A stretch of 64,000 nt of DNA from Actinocorallia herbida (GTDB taxonomy: Bacteria; Actinomycetota; Actinomycetes; Streptosporangiales; Streptosporangiaceae): assembly GCF_003751225.1 (NCBI RefSeq), contig NZ_RJKE01000001.1, positions 6,386,001-6,450,000 of the forward strand, written 5' to 3'. The first letter of the stretch is position 1; each line of letters starts with the position of its first letter. Position numbers and translations under genes: made by a program. The notes beneath the pieces were generated by a model. It made no database searches. It saw only the letters and a program-made list of their open reading frames with translations, and was not told the DNA's origin. Shown here piece after piece: positions 58,070 to 64,000 of this stretch.

Positions 58070-58906
58070 TCAGACCGTGCCGATGTGCCTGTCGACGAGG
58101 TCGGCGATCTCCGCCGGACGGCTCACCGGCGCCCAGTGGCCCGCCTTGAGGGGCACCCGGGTGATCCGCGACGCGAAGGGCAGCGCCGAGGCGGCGAGCG
58201 CGGGCGTCACGAAGGCGTCGTGCTCGGGGATGACCAGTTGCACCGGTACGTCCGTACGCCGCTCCTGGGGGTGCCGCATCCTGGGCAGGATGTTCGCCCG
58301 GTAGAGCTGCACGCCGTACTCGCCGTCGAGGGCGATCGTCGGGCCGAAATGCGGGGTGCGCATCCCCTCGGCGCGTGCGACGACCTTGGCGGCGAAGCCG
58401 GTCCGCCAGCCCAGGACGGGCAGCACCGGCAGATGGAAGAACGCGATGTACCAGGAGCGCAGCGCCTGCCGCAGGCCCTTGGCGGTCCCCGCGAACGCCC
58501 TGTTCCAGCGGCCCGCGTGATCGAGGCACGGCCCGGAGATCGAGGTGTAGGACGCGAACAGCTCAGGCATGGTCGTCACCGCCTCCCAGCCCTGGATCGA
58601 CCCCCAGTCGTGGCCGACGAGGTGCACGGGGCCGTCCTGGCCGACCTCCTCGACCACGGCCCGCAGGTCGTTCATCAGGTGGGCGAACCGGTAGGCCTCG
58701 CGCCCCTTCGGCCGGCTCGACGCGCCCGCGCCGCGCACGTCGTAGGTGACGACCCGGTACCGGTCGGCGAGGCGGGCGGCGACCCCGTCCCAGACGGCGT
58801 GCGTGTCGGGATAGCCGTGCACGAGGAGGACCGTCGGGCCCTCGGGGTTCCCCTGGACCTGGACCGCCAGATCGACGCCGTCACCCTTGACGATTTTGTT
58901 GGACAT
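58070..58906 (-). CDS. Alpha/beta-hydrolase (epoxide hydrolase-like)
   Basis: 278 residues: oxyanion motif HGYPDTHAVWDG, YDVRGAGASSRP, nucleophile elbow GHDWGS with Asp as nucleophile, charge-relay EHDAFV and the final GHW. The Asp nucleophile points to an epoxide hydrolase or dehalogenase-type mechanism. The ATG at 58906 is chosen because conserved residues begin right after it. It is 12 bp upstream of the RibD-like gene and probably co-transcribed with it. Confidence 0.88.
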   Translation of the reverse strand: MSNKIVKGDGVDLAVQVQGNPEGPTVLLVHGYPDTHAVWDGVAARLADRYRVVTYDVRGAGASSRPKGREAYRFAHLMNDLRAVVEEVGQDGPVHLVGHDWGSIQGWEAVTTMPELFASYTSISGPCLDHAGRWNRAFAGTAKGLRQALRSWYIAFFHLPVLPVLGWRTGFAAKVVARAEGMRTPHFGPTIALDGEYGVQLYRANILPRMRHPQERRTDVPVQLVIPEHDAFVTPALAASALPFASRITRVPLKAGHWAPVSRPAEIADLVDRHIGTV

Positions 58907-59012
58907 ATTGCCAATTAGAGGGCCGCACACCCGGTGGGTCAAGTCGGTGACACCGAACCTCGCCGGTACACTGAAAGAGATTTACGTGACCATGACGAAA
59001 GAGGCACAACAC

Positions 59013-59225
59013 ATGTCCGCTGGTGGTTCGCACGCTGGAGAGGCCAAGTCCTGGGTCGTCGTGGCCGTGGCCCTCGTCGGCTCCATCATCGCCGGGTTCG
59101 GCCTGCCGCTCGGCAACTGGGTCATGTTCGGCGCCGGTTTCGCCGTCATGGCCGTCGCCGCCGTGCTCGGAGTCGTCTTCCGGATCATGGCCGACGTCGT
59201 CGTCGCCGTCCCGCCGAAGCTCTGA
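59013..59225 (+). CDS. HGxxPAAW-family small membrane protein
   Basis: About 70 residues with two membrane segments (KSWVVVAVALVGSIIAGFGL and WVMFGAGFAVMAVAAVLGVV). The N terminus SAGGSHAGEAKSW stands where the actinobacterial HGxxPAAW motif normally lies, somewhat degenerated. AAAGAGG precedes this ATG by 8 bases; an in-frame ATG at 58992 is possible. Function unknown; the family is conserved in actinobacteria. Confidence 0.7.
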   Translation: MSAGGSHAGEAKSWVVVAVALVGSIIAGFGLPLGNWVMFGAGFAVMAVAAVLGVVFRIMADVVVAVPPKL

Positions 59226-59232
59226 CGAAGCC

Positions 59233-59406
59233 ATGTTCCACCGTCGTTCCCTCGACGAGGAGATCGCGTACCGGCAGGCCAAACGGCCACCGCTGACCGA
59301 GGGCAAGCACTTCGAGCACGGGCCTGCGAAGTTCGTCTTCGTCGCCCTGATCTCGATCACCCTGGCGGCGCATCTCGTCGCCCTGGTGCTGCTGAAGTTC
59401 ACCTGA
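59233..59406 (+). CDS. Small single-pass membrane protein
   Basis: 57 residues: a charged N-terminal half (MFHRRSLDEEIAYRQAKRPP) and one C-terminal membrane segment (KFVFVALISITLAAHLVALV). It starts 7 bp after the HGxxPAAW-like gene and is probably co-expressed with it. I do not recognise a family. Confidence 0.6.
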   Translation: MFHRRSLDEEIAYRQAKRPPLTEGKHFEHGPAKFVFVALISITLAAHLVALVLLKFT

Positions 59407-59411
59407 TCTCC

Positions 59412-59972
59412 TTGAAGGGGAACGTGGCGCTCGTCACGACCGTGCTCGCTCTCGCGGGCACGGTCTTCGCCGTTCCCGCCGCCGCGGCAGCCCCGTGCAC
59501 GACGGGCACCTGGCGCCTCACCAAGGCCGACCTGACCGTCCGGCAGTCCACCACGCGCCTGCGGATCGTGGGAGGCAAGGGCGCGACCCTCACTCTCGGG
59601 GGCGGCAGGGCGGTCCATCGCTACGCGGGCTCCGCCCGGCTCACCGAGACCGGCACCTCCGGCGGCGCCGCGGTCACCGGCTGGCTGCGCTACCGCGGCA
59701 CCCTGCGGATGAAGGCCAAGATCACCGGCTCCCGCCTGGTCGGCACCATCTCCTCCGCCTCCGGGAACGCCACCCTCAAGCTCCGCCAGACCGCCCCCCT
59801 CTCACTCGACCCCGCCCCCCGCAACCTCGCCGCCCTCCTCAAAGCCGGCGAGTTCACCGGCGTCCCTGACAACGCCAAGATCACCTGCTCCACCACCTCC
59901 CTCAAGCTCCACCAGACCGACACCACCTCCTCCGGCACCCTCAAGGCCACCTGGACCTACCGTCGCGCCTGA
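59412..59972 (+). CDS. Secreted protein of unknown function
   Basis: 186 residues with a cleavable signal peptide (MKGNVALVTTVLALAGTVFA, cleavage after an Ala-rich VPAAAAA). The mature part is beta-rich, with repeated Thr/Ser-rich strands and two Cys (APCTTGTWRL near 29 and ITCSTTSLKL near 158) that may pair. The TTG start at 59412, six bases after the previous stop, gives the full signal peptide. No family recognised. Confidence 0.6.
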   Translation: MKGNVALVTTVLALAGTVFAVPAAAAAPCTTGTWRLTKADLTVRQSTTRLRIVGGKGATLTLGGGRAVHRYAGSARLTETGTSGGAAVTGWLRYRGTLRMKAKITGSRLVGTISSASGNATLKLRQTAPLSLDPAPRNLAALLKAGEFTGVPDNAKITCSTTSLKLHQTDTTSSGTLKATWTYRRA

Positions 59973-60418
59973 CCCGGCACCGCGCACCGCCCGCGCAGCC
60001 CGGCCGCGAGCCTCCGAGCAGCACCGCTGCCCAGCGCCCGACCGACCACTCGGTCCCCTCCCGTACGGCCCCTCCCCTCCGCCCGCGCACGGCGCCACTC
60101 GCGCGATCCCGCCCTCAGGCGACCGCACTTCAGGTCCCGCCCCCACCGGAGCCGGCGCCCAGCCGCACTCGGCACCGGCACACGTAGCACCCGCCTGACT
60201 CCGATACCCGGCGGACACGGCACCCGCTATCGCGCGCGACACCCGCCCGACGCGACACCCACCCCGACGCGGCGCTCGCAGGGCGCGGCATTCGCCACCG
60301 GCCGCATCCCCGCGCGGGATCCGCCGGTGGAGGGGCCCGTCCGCCGGGGGAGGCCGATCGTCTGGTGGGGAGTTCGCCCGGGATCGCCGGCGGGTTCCGG
60401 ACCGAGGCGTGCGGAGTC
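59973..60418. other. Intergenic region, no gene seen
   Basis: Very GC-rich, low-complexity sequence with repeated GCGACACCCxCCCGACGCG-like runs. No domain-bearing frame, tRNA or clear hairpin terminator was seen. It separates the secreted-protein gene from the convergent DUF2306 gene. Confidence 0.5.
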
Positions 60419-61162
60419 TCAGAGGAATGGAGTGTTCCTTGTGCGGGGAGCTGGTTCAGGGTGGGACGGGCGCGGTGTTCGAGGCCGGGCGGCGCCGGGT
60501 GACGGACGGCGGAGGAGGAGTTCGGCGATGAGGAGGTTCGGGACCCAGGACAGGAAGGGAACGAGGGCATAGGCCCGCTCGAAGAGATCCTCCTCGGGCA
60601 CTCCTGTCCGGGCGAGGACCGGCATGAGCACGAGCACCCACAGGCGCAGGGTGACGCCCGCGTAGGTCAGGGCGAACAGGCGGGTCGCCCATCTGCGGTG
60701 CGCCGCCACGTTTCCCCGGCGGATCGTGCGGTAGGCCGCGAGCGCGCAGAGCATCCACAGCAGAGCCAGCGAGCCGAATCCGGCGGTGCCCATCGGACCG
60801 GCGAAGGAGAACGGTGCGAGGAGCAGGCCCGCGGCGCCGCCGACGGCGATCGCGGTGAGCACGATCCGGCCCGTCGCCCGGTGAAGGCGGGGCGCGCGCT
60901 CGCGCAGGCGCGCGGCGAACTGGAGTGGGCCGAGCAGCAGCGCCACCCCTCCGCCGACCGCGTGGACGAGGAGCGCGGCGCGCACCCAGGCGGGCTGCGC
61001 CGCATAGTGCGCGGCGAGGCCCACATCGTCGCGCGCGAGAGTTTCCAGCGACGCGGTGAGATACGGCAGGGGCGCGTACACCGCGATCGCCGCCGCGGTC
61101 AGTGCGAACCACCACCAACCGGTGGTGCGTGCCCGCGTCGCGGGCGGATGTGCTGTCGTCAT
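60419..61162 (-). CDS. DUF2306 membrane protein
   Basis: 247 residues with about seven membrane segments. LLVHAVGGGVALLLGPLQFA, LHRATGRIVLTAIAVGGAAG and the conserved VAAHRRWATRLFALTYAGVT carry the His residues typical of DUF2306, a cytochrome b561-like family of unknown function. The C-terminal tail is proline-rich and probably disordered. Divergent from the following histidine kinase. Confidence 0.82.
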   Translation of the reverse strand: MTTAHPPATRARTTGWWWFALTAAAIAVYAPLPYLTASLETLARDDVGLAAHYAAQPAWVRAALLVHAVGGGVALLLGPLQFAARLRERAPRLHRATGRIVLTAIAVGGAAGLLLAPFSFAGPMGTAGFGSLALLWMLCALAAYRTIRRGNVAAHRRWATRLFALTYAGVTLRLWVLVLMPVLARTGVPEEDLFERAYALVPFLSWVPNLLIAELLLRRPSPGAARPRTPRPSHPEPAPRTRNTPFL

Positions 61163-61247
61163 GCCGGCACGGTAGAAAATCCGTCGGCGCCCGCGCCTCC
61201 CTCACGTGAGTGATGCGGGGGCACGATCTCCGGTGCAGGATGCCGCT

Positions 61248-62291
61248 ATGCGCATCCCCATCGCGGCCGGGCTCGGTGTCGCGACGCTCGCGGTCGTCGC
61301 GGGCATCCTCGCCCCGGCCGAACCGCCGTACCGTGAACCCGATCCCCTGGGCTGGGTCCTGTTCGCGATCTCGATGCTCGCCCTCGTGGCGCTGCGGGCC
61401 TCTCCGCTGGGCGCGTTCGCCGCGACCTGCTCGGTCCTCGTCGCGAACGCCGCGGCGGGGTTTCCGGCCACGTTCGTGCACTGGCCGCTGTGGATCGCGC
61501 TGTGCGCCTGCTTCTCGCGGTACGGCGACCCACGGCGGCGGGCCGCCGCGGTCGGCGTGTTCCTGGCGGGGCTGGCCGGGTTCCTCGCCTTCGACAGGGA
61601 GCCGAGTGAGACGCTCTCGGGCATCGCGGTCGGATTCCTCATCGCCACGGTCGGCGGCGACGCGCTGCGCAGCCGCCGCGCGTACGCCGAAGAGGCCGAG
61701 GCCAGACTGCTGCTGGAGGAGCGCTCCCGGCTCGCCCGGGAGCTGCACGACGCGCTCGGCCACGCCGTCACGGTGATGGTGATGCAGGCGTCGGTCGGCC
61801 GCAAGGTGTTCGCGAGCAACCCCGAGTTCGGCCGGGAGGCGCTGCGGCACATCGAGACCCTCGGCCGCGGCGCGCTGGAGGAACTCGACCAGGTGCTGCG
61901 CGCGCTCGACGGCGCGCCATCCGGCCCACCGGATCTCGCGGCGCTGGCCGAGCGGGTGCGAGCCGCCGGGCGGGATCTGGATCTCGAGGTCGACCTCGGC
62001 GACGCGGTGCTCGGCGCGGAGACCGCCCGCGCTCTTCACCGGATCGTCCAGGAGGCGGTGACGAACGCGCTGCGGCACTCGGCGTCCGGCCGCATCCGGA
62101 TCGGGCTCGCCCGCGACGGCGGCCGGGTGCGGCTCGACGTCGTGAACGAGGGCACCGGATTCGCCGACCCCGAGCCCGGCCGCGGCATGGCCGGGATGCG
62201 GCGGCGGGCGACCGAGGCGGGCGGGGAGTTCCACGCGGGCGCCACCTCCGAGGGCTTCGCCGTCCGCGTCGTCCTGCCGGAGGCGGCATGA
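61248..62291 (+). CDS. Membrane sensor histidine kinase (HisKA_3 type)
   Basis: 347 residues: four or five N-terminal membrane segments to about residue 130, then the HisKA_3 block with phospho-His in RLARELHDALGHAVTVMVMQ, and an HATPase_c domain (IVQEAVTNALRHSASG, GRGMAGMRRRATEAGGEF). It pairs with the downstream NarL regulator, whose ATG overlaps its stop by 4 bases. The ATG at 61248 opens the first membrane segment; an in-frame GTG at 61206 is possible. Confidence 0.9.
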   Translation: MRIPIAAGLGVATLAVVAGILAPAEPPYREPDPLGWVLFAISMLALVALRASPLGAFAATCSVLVANAAAGFPATFVHWPLWIALCACFSRYGDPRRRAAAVGVFLAGLAGFLAFDREPSETLSGIAVGFLIATVGGDALRSRRAYAEEAEARLLLEERSRLARELHDALGHAVTVMVMQASVGRKVFASNPEFGREALRHIETLGRGALEELDQVLRALDGAPSGPPDLAALAERVRAAGRDLDLEVDLGDAVLGAETARALHRIVQEAVTNALRHSASGRIRIGLARDGGRVRLDVVNEGTGFADPEPGRGMAGMRRRATEAGGEFHAGATSEGFAVRVVLPEAA

Positions 62292-62932
62292 TCCGCGTCT
62301 TCCTCGCCGATGACGATCCGCTCGTCCGCGCCACCCTCCGGGCGCTGCTCTCGGCCGAACCCGACATGACCGTCGTCGGCGAGGCGGCGAGTGCCTACCG
62401 CGCGGTCGAAGGCGTGCGGGCGACCCGCCCCGACGTGGTGCTCATGGACGTGCGGATGCCGGGCCCCGACGGGGTGCAGGCGACCCGAGAGATCCTCGCC
62501 CAGCCCTCACCGCACCCGCGCATCCTGGTCCTCACCACCTTCGACCTCGACGAGATCGTGGACGGGGCGATCGCCGCCGGAGCCGACGGGTTCCTGCTCA
62601 AGCGCGCCACCCCCGAGGAGATCGTCGCGGCGGTGCGCTCGGTGGCCCGCGGCGACGCCGTCCTGTCGCCCCAGGTCACCCGCCGCCTGCTGCGCGATCT
62701 CGCCGCCCGGCCCAAACCCGACCCTCTACCGGTCCCCCTCACCGAGCGGGAATCGGCCGTCCTCCGCGAACTCGCCCGCGGCCTGTCCAACCCCGAGATC
62801 GCCGACGCCCTGGGCGTCTCCCTGGAGACGGTGAAGACCCACGTCAAAGCGGTCCTGCTCAAGATCGGCGCCCGAGACCGCACCCAAGCCGCCGCCTGGG
62901 CCTACCGCACAGGCTTCCCCGGCCTCCCCTGA
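62288..62932 (+). CDS. NarL/FixJ-family response regulator
   Basis: 214 residues: receiver domain (MIRVFLADDDPLVRATLRAL; phosphoacceptor Asp in DVVLMDVRMPG; LTTF; FLLKRA) and LuxR-type HTH (TERESAVLRELARGLSNPEI, then ETVKTHVKAVLLKIGARDR). Cognate to the overlapping kinase. Its last codons fall within the first unit of the degenerate repeat that follows. Confidence 0.94.
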   Translation: MIRVFLADDDPLVRATLRALLSAEPDMTVVGEAASAYRAVEGVRATRPDVVLMDVRMPGPDGVQATREILAQPSPHPRILVLTTFDLDEIVDGAIAAGADGFLLKRATPEEIVAAVRSVARGDAVLSPQVTRRLLRDLAARPKPDPLPVPLTERESAVLRELARGLSNPEIADALGVSLETVKTHVKAVLLKIGARDRTQAAAWAYRTGFPGLP

Positions 62933-63260
62933 GGCGTCGGGAGCTGGGCCGGCACGGCGAGACCGCCCACCGCCAGAACGCCTTCCCGACCTCCCTGAAG
63001 GGATCGGAGGCCGGCCAAGACGGCGGAGCCGCCCACCGCCAGAACGCTTCCCCGGGCCATCCGAAGCCGGGCCAGAACGGTGAGACCGCCCTACACCAGC
63101 GCGGCTCCCGGCCTCCCTTGAGAGGCCGGGAGGGGGAGCAGCGACCAGCGCTGCCGGCAGGCCCGCGATTTCGCCCGCCCGCCCCGGGGGCGGTAGCGGG
63201 CCAGACCGGCCGGGCACCCACCGGTAGGACGCTTCCCAGCCTCCTTGCGGGGTTGGAGGC
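62912..63260. repeat. Degenerate ~60-70 bp tandem repeat after the response regulator gene
   Basis: A CTTCCCxGxCCTCCxxxGAG-like element recurs near 62914, 62982, 63047, 63105 and 63231, each preceded by a GGCCxG...GAGACCGCCCACC-like half. CCGCCCACCGCCAGAACGC is exact at 62963-62981 and 63029-63047. The first unit overlaps the response regulator 3' end. No gene is seen between 62933 and 63313. One unit (about 63108-63132) can form a stem that might terminate transcription. Confidence 0.55.
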
Positions 63261-63313
63261 CCGCGGCGGCTCGTTCGGGAGCCGTGGTGGCCGGGTGGTC
63301 GCTCAGGAGGGGG

Positions 63314-63952
63314 TCAGAGGCCCGCGAGGGTGAGGGCGGTCAGGAGGGTGTCCACCACGGGGGCGCCGGTGGATTCCAGCTCGGTGCGGCGCTGCATGCC
63401 GCCGGTGTAGAGGACGGCCTGGGCGCCGATGTGGGCCGCGGCGAGTGCGTCGTCTGCGGCGTCGCCGATGACGGTGAGGTCGGCGGGGGCGATGCCGAGG
63501 GCCGCGGCATGGCGAACCAGGTGCTCGGCCTTGCCGCCGCCCGGCGCGCCGACGAGCCCGTCGACGCGGGTGAAGTAGCGGGTGATCCCGAAGCCCTCGA
63601 CGAGCCCCGTGAGCTGGTCGTGCCTGGCCATCGACAGGATCGACTGGCTGCGCCCGGCGCCCGTGACGTGGTCGAGGGCCGTGAGGGCGTCGGCGGTCAG
63701 CGGCGCGGCCGGCAGGAGCTGCTCGTAGCTGACGTGGAAGGCCTCGTCCATCCGCTCCCACTCGCCCTCGCGGAGGGGGCGGCCGAGCAGTTTCTCGTAG
63801 GCGACCCAGATCGGCCGGGTGTAGGCCGCGCGGATCTCATGGCCGCTGATCCCCTCGGCCTCCGTCCCCAGGAACGCCGCGGCGCTCGCGCCGAGGACGA
63901 TGTCCAGGTCGTCGAAGAGGGTTCCGTTCCAGTCCCACACAATGTGACGCAC
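63314..63952 (-). CDS. HAD-family hydrolase (phosphoglycolate phosphatase-like)
   Basis: 212 residues. Motif I is VWDWNGTLFDD with Trp between the two catalytic Asp; motif II is SILSMARHD; Lys lies in GGGKAEHL; motif III is VIGDAADDALAA. An alpha-helical cap lies between motifs I and II. Such HAD phosphatases hydrolyse phosphoglycolate or other small phosphate esters in the cytoplasm. GTG start at 63952. Confidence 0.88.
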   Translation of the reverse strand: MRHIVWDWNGTLFDDLDIVLGASAAAFLGTEAEGISGHEIRAAYTRPIWVAYEKLLGRPLREGEWERMDEAFHVSYEQLLPAAPLTADALTALDHVTGAGRSQSILSMARHDQLTGLVEGFGITRYFTRVDGLVGAPGGGKAEHLVRHAAALGIAPADLTVIGDAADDALAAAHIGAQAVLYTGGMQRRTELESTGAPVVDTLLTALTLAGL

Positions 63953-64000
63953 CGCTGCATTCTAGGCACCGCGGAAAGGTGCCCACCTCACCTTGTCCAC

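Noticed and set aside
62933-63313. CRISPR array in the degenerate repeats after the response regulator
   Set aside because: Units are 60-70 bp, diverged, variably spaced and lack a constant repeat with unique spacers; no cas genes are nearby.

Overview
The window is high-GC actinomycete DNA. GC is well above 65 percent outside one stretch, GTG and TTG starts are common, and the gene families are typical: a BluB-CobT fusion, an HGxxPAAW-like membrane protein, a GT-87 mannosyltransferase and NarL-type two-component pairs. A Streptosporangiales or Thermomonosporaceae member fits, but that is inference. I saw no rRNA, tRNA or CRISPR array.

Layout. 1-7.1 kb: ordinary chromosome (partial type II NADH dehydrogenase, bluB-cobT fusion, aldo/keto reductase, membrane NACHT ATPase, TauD-type dioxygenase). 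7.1-24.0 kb: an accessory island read right to left. Its core is a 3648-residue secreted Rhs/YD-repeat protein with a HINT domain and a C-terminal HExxH metallopeptidase-like tip, followed at once by a zinc-ribbon protein that is the likely cognate immunity gene. Downstream is a graveyard of displaced Rhs tips, HINT stubs and at least five more immunity-like genes. It is broken up by an intact IS5-type element and a truncated ISAs1 element. A perfect 51-bp repeat links one orphan tip to the live rhs HINT end, as tip exchange by homologous recombination would predict.

24.3-29.2 kb: a membrane-anchored BMP-like protein, two lipoproteins, a divergent SnoaL/LysR pair and a two-component system. 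29.4-46.4 kb: two adjacent minus-strand catabolic operons. The upstream one (from 46.4 kb, with a recognisable promoter) encodes an old-yellow-enzyme/FeS reductase, a methyltransferase, an unknown small protein, a SnoaL-like protein, a SsuABC/TauABC-type importer, an SDR, an M20-like protein lacking key metal ligands, and an alpha/beta-hydrolase fused to an OsmC/Ohr domain. The second is led by an IclR regulator and encodes a CaiB CoA-transferase, a KynB-like cyclase, a MmgE/PrpD protein, a dihydropyrimidinase-like amidohydrolase and a CitE lyase. Together they look like uptake, reduction, ring opening, CoA activation and C-C cleavage of an unidentified small, possibly N-containing cyclic substrate.

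47.4-51.4 kb: a GT-87 glycosyltransferase, a PD-(D/E)XK-like protein with internal repeats, and a second old yellow enzyme with its TetR regulator. 51.5-58.9 kb: a tightly overlapping operon of two paralogous cysteine hydrolases (one close to biuret hydrolase), an NCS2-type permease, an allophanate hydrolase and a DUF296 protein, under a GntR/FCD regulator with a palindromic candidate operator. This predicts a biuret or triuret to ammonia route. 58.9-64 kb: small membrane and secreted proteins, a DUF2306 membrane protein, another NarL two-component pair, a degenerate tandem repeat and a HAD phosphatase.
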